Assembly: GCA_030737875.1 (NCBI GenBank)
Contig: CM060922.1
Coordinates: 319,463,456-319,527,455 of the forward strand
Direction: 5' to 3'
DNA length: 64,000 nucleotides
Source: Allium sativum
Lineage: Eukaryota; Streptophyta; Magnoliopsida; Asparagales; Amaryllidaceae
Below the pieces are notes generated by a model. That model was not told where the DNA came from. It ran no database searches and was given only the letters and a program-made list of their open reading frames with translations. Shown in pieces: positions 23,144 to 36,957 of the stretch (positions are counted from its first letter, which is position 1; each line of letters begins with the position of its first letter). Both the position numbers and the translations under genes were made by a program.

Positions 23144-26100
23144 CGAAAAGAGCTTTCCAATGAATTTTAGAGATTTAAATTTGAAAGGCTAGATTTAAAA
23201 ATATGTCCAACTAAATTTCAGAAAAGTTCGCTATGGATGTAGTTCGGTGGCCGTTATTAGAAGCCGACTGTTAGGGCCTTACAAAAATTATTAAAAATAG
23301 GGTAAAATTATGTAAGATCATAATAAATGATTTGGAAAGATTTTGGATGAAAATTTCATATTTGAAAGGATAAAATATATTTTTATCTAAATGAACTAGT
23401 TATTAACTAGAATAATAATCCAATGTTTTTAAATAAATAAATTAGATTGAAAAAGGGGCTTTAAAATAACCAGAGTTTTACAACTAATAAATTAGAATGG
23501 ATTTGGAATGGTAATTATCTTCTTAATATTTCGATATTGGATTCCGAGATTATACGATATTGTGGAGGAATTTGGAAGATATAGATATCGTTATTCCCAA
23601 TACGATATCCGTTGGTTTCAGAATTTGATATTGAATATGAGCCGATATAATTTCTATTTAGAGCCTTGTATTTAATATCAAATTGGATTTTGGGTTTGTT
23701 GTGAACAGTGTCTTTACTAACACCGCTCTTAAACCCCGTTGAGAAAACAACAAATCTTTTAGTTAAGATTTAGAGAATTTTACTAATTAATTAATATTAA
23801 ATTGGAATTGAAATTGAATTTTTGGGTTTATCGTGTATGATGTTTTAAATAACATTTGTTCTTTAACCCATATTAACAGTGAAGATATGGTTTGGAATTT
23901 ATAATCTTTTAATTAATATTAATGGAAAATTTTCAAAGTAAAGTTTTCCGATTTAATATATTAAATTGGATTTCGATTTGGTAATAATCAAGATGAGCTT
24001 CTGTGAATGAAGATCGTTACTATATATGGAATTTAAAAGGCTTTGCCACTATTCATTTATATTATTAGTTTGATACGGGAATTTATATCGATTATACACT
24101 GTTATGATTTCCGCGTAGATTCCATTTTGATGGAAGGATTTTGGGTTTACCGTGAACGATGTTTTAAACGACATTCGTTCTTAACCCAGTTAAAGACGGG
24201 ATTTATTTCCTAAATTTAAATAATCATTGAACAATGATTTTTGGAGATTAAAACTAAGCAGTGTTTTAATGAATCTTTAATTAGATTGAAAAGTTAATGT
24301 GGTAATTAAATTTGCCAAATTTGAGAAGTGATGGAGAATGGTGTACCACCAGTTTTACTCTAGGTGATAGTTAAATCTTTAATTAGATTTGAACATAAAA
24401 TGGTACCTAATTTAATGATGACACAGTAGGTGTTAGATATGGAGTACTACCAATTTTGCTCCATGGGATAAGTAGGTTGGGATTGGAAAGTTAAATACAT
24501 GGTTACTTCGGTAAGGCTCGATAATCTCGACAAGCTAATAAAATCTCTAAAAATGATATCCAAAGGAAAATTAAAGGGAAAATTTAAGAGAATTTATCTT
24601 TGATAAAATTAAAAATTAACGGGAACCTTTCCCGAAATATGTGAATATTTGAATAAAAGAATATTCTGAATTGGAATGAGGCGTATGATGTGTTTTTATA
24701 GCACTTGATTATAAGATACGCAAGTTATTCAGAAAGACCGGGTTTAACCCATTCTGAATAATTGATACGACGATTAAAAGTCGACGGTGAAGACAGTGGT
24801 TGAAGACCAGAGATCTTCACATCGTTTGGATGATTAATGATGTCTTGATTGGAATGCACATCCAAGACGAGATAATAGGTGGTGATCGTCCAGACGTACT
24901 TGGAGATCGTCCAGATATGCGAGGGCCTCTCTCCTGTATTGGACATATGAGACGAGGAATAAGGTGCCTCCAGTTTCATTCAGACCCAGAACGGACTTGC
25001 AAATGGATGGTATGTCTAACATTGTATTCCTTTATAGTGTATTCGTTGATCACTGCTAAATATATATATATATATATATATGTTTGGTGGTGGAGAATTT
25101 ATTCTCTTGCTTAACACCCTTCTCTGAGGCGTACGAGCTTAGAGGTTATATATTAGTGGAAATCAGTGGTCCGGTATGGATTGACAGTGTGGCATGCAGA
25201 GTTGCATGGATCAAAGCTTTTGTTGAAAAGCAGAGTCTTGTGGATGATGTTCAAAGCACAACTTTAATTAGCATAGATTTGTGTCTCGAATCAGTAAAGA
25301 GGATCGCTTGCCTAGTTTATTGATGTAAACTCAATTTCCAATACGCAATTTTATGATTTTAGTTGTAAACCTATACGGAGACATAATATAATGGTACCTA
25401 CGCCGCGTATGATTGATACATATATATTCGAAGTTGATTTCTTCACTTATAGTAATAATAAAAGATGAAATTTCGCGTATTAAGCATGTTTGACTATTAT
25501 AAGGTAAAACTCTATCCTCGACTACGTTCATTGTGTGATGGGACCTGAGTCTTATAATAGCTTCATTTTTCTCTTTAGCATCGCGTTGTTTATTTTTATG
25601 CACTCGTATCCATGGGGGATAAACTCATTCTATGTTATATAGTATGGTCCCGTGATTTATCTAACTTTAAAATAAAAGCTTACAACTGTTTTAGTTCTCA
25701 CACCAGTCCCATGACTGACTCAGAGTTTATTGTTTTAACCTAAACTCTGGGAGCTCATATTTTCCATATGGGCAGCTAGTAATTTTGGTTTTCGCAGATA
25801 TTCTTTTCATAGGATCCTGGATTACAGCTGGAGCAATATTCGGAAAGCTTTGTATAAGTATATTTCATTCAGTTGTGCTAGTTGATGATTTTTTATTTAT
25901 ACATTATATTCTTGTATTTTATTTTCCGCTGTTTTGTAATTTATTAACTCTCTGATATTTTTCCGTTGTGTATACTATTAATTTGAACTCTAATATTCTT
26001 GTACTCTGATGTAATTGTTGTAATAGCATTGAAATGTTCTATTGTTTTTTTTTGATGCATCGTGTTCTCAAAGAAATCCAGGCTTCGAACAGTCTCTGTC

Positions 26101-26144
26101 AGTTTAGCGATCGATTCAGACCGAGCGAACTTTGGATCGTTAAA
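23144..26144 (+). repeat. Element B 5' LTR, second segment
   Basis: Resumes exactly where 7575 stopped and aligns with the A LTR from about 11876 and with the B 3' LTR from about 30422. It contains stem-loop modules (23691-24188), a (TA)n run at 25063-25081 and the U5 arm GTTCTCACACCAGTC at 25694-25708. It ends near ATCGTTAAA before the PBS. The short frames inside (24725-25603) are not conserved genes. Confidence 0.85.
23691..24188 (+). repeat. Stem-loop modules in element B 5' LTR
   Basis: Modules at 23691-23737, 23823-23870 and 24142-24188. In the third, GAACGA pairs fully with TCGTTC and TGT with ACA. The 3' LTR copies are at 30963-31009, 31094-31139 and 31424-31469. Confidence 0.55.
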
Positions 26145-26146
26145 GG

Positions 26147-26158
26147 TGGTATCAGAGA
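26147..26158 (+). other. Primer binding site of element B
   Basis: TGGTATCAGAGA, one mismatch at the 3' end relative to element A's initiator-Met PBS. Confidence 0.9.
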
Positions 26159-27611
26159 TTTGGTTTACAAAGCTCGAGAACAAGACATATTAGAACCAAA
26201 CGAGAGAATTCATCAAAGAAAGGACTAGTAATATCCTATAAGAGTAACTCATCAGAGATGGGATCAGTAGCATCTTAGAATGAGTTTGAATAGTGCTATT
26301 TATAAAAAAATGAATTTAGTTAGAAATTTATATCTTATTATATGTATTTGAGTATTTCAATTTATATTTAATTTGGACTATCAAATATATGAAGATTTTG
26401 CATATATGCGTCATGAACGTATATTCGAACTCTCAAATATACCGGGTAGATATAGAATCACACTCTAGTCGCCCGAAATATTTCTGGTGATGTCGCGACA
26501 TCATCAGTGTTTATTTTTAAGTTTCAAAAGAGGATATCTATATATTTCCAATTGACTGGTGTAAAAACCAAAACATATTTAGAATTTATTGTTTGTGATT
26601 TGACATTGAATATATGATTTTTGAGTATATATAAAAGTTATGCAATTGGAAATATGATTAACTAATTGATTGCTAGTTGTCATGTGTGATTATTGATTTG
26701 ATTAATAAAAATATTGGTACAATAAAACCCATATGAGAATGAATGATAAATAAAACCAAACCAAATATAATGTAGAGATGAATTGAAAAGTGAATGGAAT
26801 TGCATACATAGACATATACATATATATGTTGAGCAGATTAATGGCTTTGCACTGAGTAAAGAAATATATTGCTTGCCCGACAAATAGGTGCAACTTAATG
26901 AGTTGGTTGCGTAATTTTATTATTATATCAACCCCTATGAATGAAATTGGATGCATTGTGATGTTTTTTCTGTGTGAGATTATAAAAATTCGCCATAGGA
27001 TAGTAACAAATAAATTATGAACTACACCGCATGGCATGCTACATGAAGACAGCATATCATATCATATTCCATATTAGCATTTGGCTCTCATATGACGAGG
27101 TTGGGATTTCCATACGGGTGAGATGCTTGTAGGGAGAGGACTGAATTACAGGTTGAACAGAAGACTGATTATGGACTTAATTAAGAAATACATGTAACGG
27201 TACTCAGGGCGGGATTTAATAAAAACCCTACACAGGTCTAGAGATGACAAAAATTCACGTCTCTCTTGTTTTAGATACAACACATGGATTATTTTATTTT
27301 CAACATTGGGGAACGGTCTGAGATTTCGAATTTTACACGTTCTCCCTTATACACAAATATGTCACAAAAATTGTGTATGCTTTTTATTGATTTATTAGGT
27401 GCCTAATACGGCTCAATAAAATTTTCAAACCCTCCCCGTACCAAGGAGGTTATGGCGAAATTTCTCGAAAATTTAGGGTGTTAGCCAAATTTTTGAGAAA
27501 TTAGAAAATTCTTAGAAATTGAAAAGTTAAAGATTGAAAGCCAGAATGAAAGTTGAGTTGGTTAGTTAAACAACTTTCAACTCCGTACCTCTTCGAGGAC
27601 GAAAAGATTTT

Positions 27612-27624
27612 AAGTGGAGGAGAT
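27612..27624 (+). other. Polypurine tract of element B
   Basis: AAGTGGAGGAGAT, directly before TGTAACAACCC. Confidence 0.9.
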
Positions 27625-28515
27625 TGTAACAACCCAAAAGTTCTAAACCAATTTAAATTTTTTATTTTAGCTATTTTAATGGATTTTGATTATTTAAAAT
27701 GATTTATTTTAAATAATAACGATTTAAATTTATTTAAATCGAAGTTAAAACATATATATTTATTTTAATTATAAAACGAACTCGAAATGGCATGATAGTT
27801 TGAAAATCTGATTTTAAATTTCAATTGAATGTATAGAATTCACATATAAATCGGATTTCAGTAAAAACAAGAAACGTTAGAATCTATTTCATTATATCTT
27901 TCTAACAAATGTAAGAAATTGAGATTTCACTTTATAAATTGTAAGTTATGTCCAGTTTAAATTTTAAAATATTCGCTATGGAATTTATATATATTTTAAA
28001 TAATATATAGCCCTCAAAAACAGCCATTTTGCAAAAGACCTCCGTTTTCGACGAAGCCACTTTAGTTGGATCCGGATTATCAATTTATTTTCAGGTTTAA
28101 ATTTTCATAATTTTTGGAATTAATAAGTGAGCATGGTGAATTTAAATGTGTTTGGTAATTTCAGTTAGAATTTAATCGACTGGAAAAAGACCATTTTCCA
28201 AATTGTCTCCAAATTCGACGAAATTAGTTTTGTTAGGACCGTATCGTCATAACATAGCCAGATTTAATTTTTCGATAGTTTTTGGAGTCAGTATGTGGCC
28301 CCGGTTAGTTAAAATGTACGTTGTAATTCAATATTGAACGCTATATTAATTTATATTTTAATTTTGATAAAAACTGATTGAAACACTCGAATTGGCTTAC
28401 GAAACATATTCCATTATATTCGAAATAAGGGTATTTTGCTAGGGGAGATAGTCGTTGGGTTTGATTTGGAGTTTGGAGATTAAACAACTATTTTACGAAT
28501 TAAATAATATAAATT

Positions 28516-28529
28516 AATATATAAATAGC
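28516..28529 (+). promoter_or_regulatory. TATA box of element B 3' LTR
   Basis: AATATATAAATAGC, followed by a leader with AAACCCTAATTCCC as in the 5' LTR. Confidence 0.55.
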
Positions 28530-28808
28530 TTTGAAAATAGTGGAAACCCTAATTCCCATTTCTGAGCTGCCACTTCGAAACCGACGGTCTAGAACTTCCG
28601 AATTTCCATTAAAAAAATCTCCCAATCCATAATAAAATAAATTGTATAATCAAAACAAAAATCAAAGAGCAAAACGATGGCTTCGAGATGATACGGCTAT
28701 GATCATCTAACTTGTGCCGTGGTGGTCGGAATTTGCATGAAAACGGGCGGAGTACGACGTCGATATTTGCATCGTTGGGGGAGCTTGAGCTTGAAGTCAC
28801 TTCTGTCG

Positions 28809-28961
28809 ATGGGTGAAGGCGCTCCGATGCGTCATATGGTGGCCCTTGATCAGTCTCAGGTGGTCCGGTTGGTGATGCGCAGGTTGAAGTTCACCGTGAA
28901 GATGGGTTGCGAGGTAGAAGACGACGTCCAGATAATCAAAGAGATTAAAGGAAATGGTTAA
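28809..28961 (+). CDS. Small reading frame in element B 3' LTR (50 aa), unknown function
   Basis: Counterpart of 6706-6831. It starts MGEGAPMRHMVALDQSQVV, keeps the VRLVMRRLKF and KMGCEVEDDV segments and ends EIKGNG. An in-frame ATG at 28719 would lengthen it to 80 aa. It lies in the leader after the LTR TATA box. No family recognised; it may be a captured exon or an upstream reading frame. Confidence 0.3.
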   Translation: MGEGAPMRHMVALDQSQVVRLVMRRLKFTVKMGCEVEDDVQIIKEIKGNG

Positions 28962-31900
28962 CTTAATTTTGTAATTAATTATATTTTTATGTAATTAAGG
29001 TAATTAATAGTTTAAAAATCTGTAACTTACTCAAACAGAAAGAGAATTCAACAATTCAAGATGGGTTGGAATCAAGGCGACAAATTCTACAACATGGAAC
29101 CGACCAGAATGGAAACAGAGTAAATTGAATTTTTCAACTAAATTAAACACGTGTTTACTTTAGTTAAAAAATACAATCTTCAAATAAAGACTGGCGGAGT
29201 GGAAACGAATGTGAGAACTCTCTCACTCAAATCATTTACATTATGTTATTATATCATAGGTTATAAATGGGGCTTAGTAGCTCTTGTCACTACTTTTTGC
29301 AAACCATGGTTGATTTGTGTGTTATGGTTGTAATTGGATGATATTGATTGGGATTTGATGATTGATTGTTGTGTATGGCGCGAGCCAGTATCAGGAGAGG
29401 GATAATGTTAGACATTACTCCGGTTCTACAAATAGCGCCGTTATAATGGCAAAATTTTCTGAAATAAAATGAATAAAATTGTCATTCTATGGAATAATTA
29501 ATTATTGGGTAAAAATATATTTTTTAACAAATATATACAATATATAAAATTATCATGAAATGAAATTGGAATAAATATTCATTTACAAGTCGGACGACTT
29601 GTTTATGTACACCTATTTAACTGATATTGATTGGGAGGATAAATTTTACACATCGCCCAAATGCACAAATAGTAACCAGTATTTGTTGGTTGAAACCCCA
29701 CACTGGTATTGGGATGATGTTTGAATACACTAATCCCAATATTTAGTTGTATGTCAATTGATGGATTGACAGGCTGTGATGAGCATTATTTATTTATTTT
29801 AACGCTTATACTGTTGTAAATTGTACTCTGGATGACGTTTGAATGGTTAATGAGTATTTATCAGTATTGTTGAATACATGCGATGTATGAAGTACATATA
29901 ACTAAAATTATATGGTAATTGATCGAGTCGCATTCCGATTCAGAAATAACGAATATTTTAGAATAATATTCAGTGAATAATCAAAATATGATTTTGATGT
30001 CCGATTTTGGATGAACACGAAAATATATAAAAATATGAAGCCGAGTTAAGTACAGAAACACTATTTTTAACCCGAACGGGTTTATCGCTCGATTTTATTC
30101 ATTTTAAAATAATATCGGAAAGAATTGATCTCCAAATCTGATATTTTGAAAATATTATCATTTTAATATTATAATGATATGGAATATTCAATTTTGATTT
30201 AAAATTGAAAATTGAGTTAAAATCGATTTAAAATGAATTTATAAATATTTTATATAATACATTTTAAATGGAAATCAATAATATATATATATATATTATA
30301 ATGGCTTGAATAGAACGCGCCGCGACCGTTCGCGAATTTCAACCATTTTCTTCAAATTGATGTAACGAGAGATAAGACCGTCGGATTCTCCAAAAGCTAG
30401 AACCGCTCGGTTCGTATCAAAAAGAGCTTTCCAATGAATATAAGAGATTTAAATTTGAATGGTTAGATTCAAAATATGTCCAAATCAATTTCTGAAAAGT
30501 TCGCTATGGATGCAGTTCGGTGGCCATTATTGAAAACCGACTGTAAGGGTCTTATAAAAATTATTAAAAGTAGGGTAAAATTATGTAAAATCATAATAAA
30601 TGATTTGGAAAGATTTGTATGAAAAATTCCATATTTGAAAGGATAAAATATATTTTTATCTAAATGAACTAATTATTGATTAGAATAATAATCCTATGTT
30701 TTTAAATAAATAAATTTGATCGAAAGGGGGTTTTAAAATAACTAGAATTTTCCAACTAATAAATTGGAATCGATTTGGAATGGGAATTATCATTGGAATA
30801 TTTTGATATTGGATTCCATAATTATATAGATATTGTGGAGGAATTTGGAAGAAACAGATATCGTTATTCCCAATACGATATCCGTTGGTTTCAGAATTTG
30901 ATATTGAATATGAGCCGATATAATTTCTATTTAGAGCCTTGTATTTAATATCAAATTGGATTTTGGGTTTGTTGTGAATGGTGTTCTACTAATACCATTC
31001 TTAAACCCCGTTGAGAAAAGAACAAATCTTTTAATTAAGATTTATAGAAGTTTACCAATTAATTAATATTAAATTGGAACTGAAATTGAATTTTTGGGTT
31101 TATGAACGATGTTGTAAATAACATTTGTTCTTTAACCCAACTTAACAATGGAGATATGGTTTGGAATTTATAATCTTTTAATTGAGATTAATGGAAATTT
31201 TCCAAAGTAATGCTTTCCAATTTAATATATTAAATTGGAATTGAATGGAATTCGATTTTGTAATAATCAAGATGAGCTTCTGTAAATGAAGACCATTACT
31301 ATATATGGAATTTAAAAGGCTTTGCCACTATTTCATTTATATTATTAGTTAGATACGGGAATTTATATCGATTATACACTGTTATGATTTCCGTGTAGAT
31401 TCCATTTTAATGGAAAGATTTTGGTTTTATCGTGAACGATGTTTTAAAGGACATTTGTTCTTAACCCAGTTAAAGACGGGATTTATTTCCTAAATTTGAA
31501 TAATCATTAAATAATGATTTTTGGAGATTAAAACTAAGCGCAGTTTTAATGAATCTTTTTTTAGATTGAAAAGTTAATGTGGTAATTAAATTTTCCAAAT
31601 TTGAGAAGTAATCGAGAATGGAGTACCACCGTTTTACTCCAGGCGATAGTTAAATATAACGACCTGAACTTCCCCAGTCTCCGAAAAGAAGAGAAAGGAT
31701 GGATTATCTGAGAACACGACAAATCAGAACACAAATAAAAGAACATTTCATTGCTATTACAAAAATTCCATCACAGTACAAGAATATGACAGAGTATGAA
31801 TACATAATATACATCAGAAAAATATCAGAGATTTGCAAATTACAATGCAGCGGAAAAATAATACATAACACAACTGGAAGAGATAAATGGATACAAAGCT

Positions 31901-32929
31901 TTCCGAGTATAGTTCCAGATATATATCCAGGATCCTGTGAATATAATATCTGCAAAAACCCAACTACTGGCTACCCATGTGGAAAATAGGGGCACCCAGA
32001 GTTTAAGTTAAAACAATAAACTCCAGGTCAGTCATGTGACGGTGTGAGAACTAAAATAGTTATTTAAAAATTTACTTTAAAATTTGTAAATCAAGGGACC
32101 ACGCCATATAACACGGAACTGGCTTCCTCTCAAGAATACCAGTGCATATAACTAACAACGTAGTTCTTTTTGAAAAAATGAAGCTATTATAAGACTCAGG
32201 TCCCATCACACAATGCAACGCAAGCCGGAGGATAGAGTTTTCACTTATAATAGCCAAACATGCTTGGTACGTTTTAAAAAAATCATTTTGATACTGTTAT
32301 AAGTGTAAATTGTATAAAACAACTTCAAATATAAATGTATCAATCATAGACAGCACAATACCCCATCCTACTATGTCGCCATACTAGGCTCTACAATGAA
32401 AACCGAAATGTAACATATTGGAAATTGGATTCCATCTATGAGTCGAGGCCAGGGATGGCTCCTCACCGCTTCGAGACACTCTAGCTAATGTATCAGGACT
32501 ACACACTCTTGGCAACCCTTGGATCCATTGGGCCGGTCCTCTCTTATGTTTGAGGATTGGCAATTTCTGAACACACGTTTCCCTGCCGTATGGGGCGTAA
32601 ATGAGCCAGATGACTCAATATCCATCGGCTCTGTAGTAACTGATATATTCGAGGCACCTCTCAATCCAACAACCACATAAGTGAAAATGTCTGGGCTCCA
32701 TACCATGACACCACTCCTAGCTAGAAAGAAACGTCATGTTCTCCCAACGGCCTGATCCCATTTTTGACTCATACCGAGGTGTGAGGCTCGCGAATTTATG
32801 CTACACAAAGCTATGCTATATTAAATCCGTGCTTTGATCATCAACCACAAGACTTTGCTTTTCAACAGAAGCCTTGATCATTTGCATCTCAGCACACCAC
32901 TTAGGCAATTCATGCCATGCGACTGATGT

Positions 32930-34032
32930 CTATCGATACATAACCTATGAGCTCGTACGTCTCAGAGAAGGGTGTTAAGAAAGAGAATAAATTCTCCGCC
33001 ACCAAATGGATATATATTTAATAGGGATCAATCGACACACAATAAAATCCAATGTCAGACGCACACATCCATTTACAAGTTCGTTTTTGTTCTGAACGAA
33101 ACCGGAGGCACCTTATTCCTCGTCCCGTGTCCAATACAGGAGAGAGGTCCTGGCATATCCGGTCGATTTCGAAGTACGTCTGGATGATTACCACATATTA
33201 CCTTATCTTGGGTGTATAGCCCAATCAAGACATCAGTAATCATCCAAACGATGTGAAGACCTCCGGTCTTCAACCACCGTCTTCATCGTCGACTTATCGT
33301 CAAATCAGTTATTCAGAATAGGTATAAACCCGACCTTTCTGAATAACTCGCGTATATAATAAACAAGTGCTATAAAAACACAACATATGCCTCAATCCAA
33401 TTCTGAATATTCTTTTATTTAAATATTCATATCCTTTGGGAAAGGTTCCCATTAATTTTATCAAAGATAAATTCTTCAAATTTATTCTTTAATCTTCCTT
33501 TGGATATCAATTCAAACCAATTAAGGTTTTCCAAACTAGTCGGGATCAACGCACTTACTGAAGTAATCAATTGTTTTATTTACTAATGCCAACCTATTCA
33601 TCCCATGGAGCAAAACTGGTAATGCTCCATATCTAACACCACGGTGTTATTTGTAAAATTAATTACCGTTTCACGTTCAAATCTAATTTAATATTTAACT
33701 ATCGCTTGGAGTAAAACTGGTGCTACTCCATTCTCGATCATTTCTCGAATTTAATAATCAAATTATCACATTCTCTTTTCAATCTTATTAAAGAATCATT
33801 AAAACTCCATTTAGTTTTAATCTTCCCAACAATCAATATTAATTATTATTTAACATTGGAAACACAGACTTGTCGCATCGACAATCTACACCGTACTATT
33901 GATTTCTACCGATATATAACCTCTAAGCTCGTACGTCTTAGAGAAGGGTGTTAAGCAAGAGAATAAATTCTCCCCCACCAAATAGATATATATTTAGCAG
34001 AGATCAACCATACAGTTCGAAATACAATGTTA
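32930..34032 (-). repeat. Internal duplication within element C LTR
   Basis: About 130 bp at 32930-33062 (containing GAGCTCGTACGTCTCAGAGA and GAATAAATTCTCC) recurs at 33900-34032 in the same orientation. The A LTR has the segment once (about 13510-13590). The 5' LTR of C has both copies (60815-60935, 61785-61935), so the duplication predates this insertion. Confidence 0.75.
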
Positions 34033-34055
34033 GACATGTAATCCTGTCTTTAGCT

Positions 34056-34708
34056 GGGTTAATGAACCAATGTCATTTAAAACACAGTTCACGATTGACC
34101 TAAAATCCCATTCCATTAATTATGGAATCTTCACAAAAAAAACATATTAATATATAATCGATATCAATACCCGTATCCGACCAATAATATAAATGGAATA
34201 ATGATAAAGCCTTTTAAATTCCATATATATTAACAGTCTTCCTCTACAGAAGCTCATTTCGATTATTGTCAAAACGAATTCCATTCAATTCCAATTTAAT
34301 ATATTAAATTAGAAAACTTTACTTTGGAAAATTCCCATTAAATCTTAATAAAATGATTTATAAATTCCAAATAACATTTCACTGCAAATCAGGTTAAAGA
34401 ACGAATGCCATTAAAAACACAGTTCACGATAAACCCTAATCACATTCCATTTTATTCCAATTAAATGCTAATTAACTGGAAATTCTCATAATCTTAATTA
34501 AAAGATTTATTCTCTTCACATAGGGTTTAAATACAGTGTTATTCAAGACACCATTCATGGAAAACCCAAAATCCCATTCTTTTATTCAATTCCAATTAAA
34601 TATTAATTAATTGGAAAACTTCAATAAATCTTAATTAAAAGATTTATTCTTTTTCTCAAATGGGTTTAAGAACAGTGTTAATGAAGACACCATTCATGAC
34701 AAACCCAA
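34056..34708 (-). repeat. Four stem-loop modules in element C 3' LTR
   Basis: Modules at about 34056-34104, 34388-34437, 34520-34567 and 34660-34708, with the same GGGTTT...GTGAA / GTTC...AACCC layout as in A and B. The 5' LTR copies are at about 61958-62006, 62293-62340, 62424-62470 and 62563-62612. Confidence 0.55.
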
Positions 34709-36710
34709 AATCCAATTTGATATTAAATACAAGGCTCTGAATAGAAATTATATCGGCTTATATTCAATATCAAATTCTGAAATCAACAAATATCGTATTG
34801 GGAATAAAGATATATATATATCTTCCCTACAATATCCGTATAATTATGGAATCCAGTATCGAAATATTCCAAAAATAATTTCGATTCAAATCCATTCCAA
34901 TTCATATATTGGAAATTCTGGTTATTTTTAAAACCATTTCAAATCCAATTTATTTATTTATAAAATATTGGATTATAATTCTAGTTCATAACTAGTTCAT
35001 TTTGATAAGAAAAAAATATTTTTATCTTTACAAACATGGAATTTTTCACCTAAATTCTTTCCAAATCATTTATTATGATTTTACACAAATTAATGATATT
35101 TTTAATAATTTTATAAAGGCCCGTACAGTCGGTTTCTAATAACGGCCACCGAACTGCATCTATAGCGACCTTTTCCAAATTTGATTTGGACATAATTCCT
35201 AATCCAACCGTTAGATTTCAAATTCCTTATATTCTTTGGAAAGCTCTTTTTGATACGAACCCTATGGTTCCGGCTTTAAGAGAATCCGACGGTCGGAACT
35301 CCCGTAATGTTAATTCAAAGTCAATGGTCGAAATTCGCAAACTACCGCGGCGCAACGCGTTCTATTCAGGCCATTAAATATATAATATATATATATATAT
35401 TATATATTTTGTCGATTTCTATTTAAAACGTATTTTATAAATCGTTTTAAATTCGTTTTCAAAACGATTTCAACTTCATATTCAATTTCAAAATCAAAAT
35501 AGAATATTCCATATCATTAATATGTAAAAGATAATATTTTCAAAACATTAGATTTTGAAATCACCTCCTTTTCGGTATTCATTATAAAAAATGAATAAAA
35601 TCGATATAAATATCGTTCACGTCAAAATGACGTTAATCTAACCAACACAACTTCGTATATTTCAATATTTTCATGTCCATCCCAAATCGGACATCAAAAT
35701 CATATTTTGATTCATTACTGAATATTATTTTAAAATATTAGTTATTTTAAAATATTCATTACTCGTTATTTTGAAATATTCGTTAATTTAAAATATTCGT
35801 TCTTTCCGAACTGGAATCAGACACGGTCAATTACCATATAAATGTATTTATATGGATTTCAAACACACACGTACAACGATAATCAAACACAGTCAACCAT
35901 CATCCAGAGTGCATTACACAACTGCATAAGCGTAAAATATAAATAATTAATGCTTACAACAGTCTATCAACCAATCGATTAACATACAACTAGATATTGG
36001 GATAGTGTATTTCCAATATCTTACCAACACCCGTGTGGGGTTTTCAAACAACAAGCACTGATTATTATTTGTGCAGTTGGGCGATGTGTAAAATATATCA
36101 TCCCAATCCATATCAGTCAAATGTGTGTATATAAACAAATCATCCAATTTGTAGATGAATATTTATTTTATTCACATTAAATTTAACTATAAAATATTTA
36201 TTTCATCTCATGAATATTTTATATAGTTCATTTATAAATAAAAATGATATTTTTATTGTTCTGATATTTTTAGAAAATTTCTGCAGCATAACGGCGCGGT
36301 ACTAGAATCAGAATAAGGTCTAGCCTTATCCCTCGCCTAATAATGGCTCGTGCCATGTGCAAACCAAATTCTAATCAATCTATTTCACTTCCCAAACCAA
36401 ATTCAACCTAATCAACCAAACAAACATGGTTTCAAATAAAGGTGTCGGGTGCTACTAAGCACCTCTGCATCCTAGTATATATTTTTAACTAGAAAATAAA
36501 ATAAAGTGAGAAGTTCTCATCTTTGGGATCCACTCCTCCTGTTTTATTTCTGAATTTCTGATCTGTTTGGGATTTGCCTGAAATTCCAACGTAGTCTTTT
36601 CCATGTTGTTCATAGTAAAAATCACATTTTTAGTATGATGTTTATATATTTATAAATCGCATTTTTATATCGCTATACAAACAATAAAAATCCTATCTTT
36701 CTATTTTTAA

Positions 36711-36915
36711 AAATCAAAACTTTTTTTTAAATCCTATCTTTCTATTTTTAAAAAAATCAAAACTTTTTATTTATAAAAATCATAACTTTTTATTTTTAAA
36801 AATCAAAACTTTTTATCTATAAAAATCATAACTTTTTATTTATAAAAATCAAAACTTTTTATCTGTAAAAGTCATAACTTTTTATTTATAAAAGTCAAAA
36901 CATTTTATCTATTAA
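36711..36915 (-). repeat. AT-rich 22/44-bp minisatellite in element C LTR
   Basis: About eight units of roughly 22 bp on the + strand, alternating AAAATCAAAACTTTTTAT and AAAATCATAACTTTTTAT, giving a 44-bp higher-order unit. It lies just after the donor-like site, the same place as the unrelated 34-bp array in element A. Confidence 0.8.
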
Positions 36916-36957
36916 ATATATAAAAACTGAAAAGAAAATTAAATAACAAATTAAAAA

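Larger units (their letters stand above)
26145..27624 (+). other. Internal region of element B, non-coding
   Basis: 1480 bp, about 450 bp longer than in A and C. Stem-loops lie at 26161-26285 and the internal complementary arm GACTGGTGTAAAAAC at 26554-26568. PPT-proximal blocks shared with A and C include GGAGGTTATGGCGAAATTTC near 27445. The frames at 26680-27055 on the minus strand look like chance hydrophobic translations. No retroviral-type gene is visible. Confidence 0.85.
5523..31654 (+). mobile_element. Element B: giant-LTR non-autonomous retrotransposon (visible part)
   Basis: The 5' LTR is 5523-7575 plus 23144-26144, split by element A. The PBS is at 26147, the coding-free internal region at 26145-27624, the PPT at 27612-27624, and the 3' LTR runs from 27625 until element C interrupts it at 31655. 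Both LTRs start TGTAACAAC and align along their length, with clear divergence. Net 5' LTR length is about 5.05 kb after an internal deletion of about 0.8 kb, so a full LTR is nearer 5.8 kb. The 3' LTR should resume beyond the right edge, after the 5' LTR of C. B is the oldest layer of the stack: A and C both landed in it. The putative 5-bp TSD next to the 5' LTR is ATCTG (5518-5522), not verifiable here. Confidence 0.85.
27625..31654 (+). repeat. Element B 3' LTR, first part, interrupted by element C
   Basis: Begins TGTAACAACCC and carries the TATA box at 28516. It retains the roughly 0.8 kb (about 29270-30045) lost from the 5' LTR. It stops within ACTCCAGGCGATAGTTAAA, a sequence continuous in A (12754) and in the B 5' LTR (24357), so C interrupted it here. 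Confidence 0.9.
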
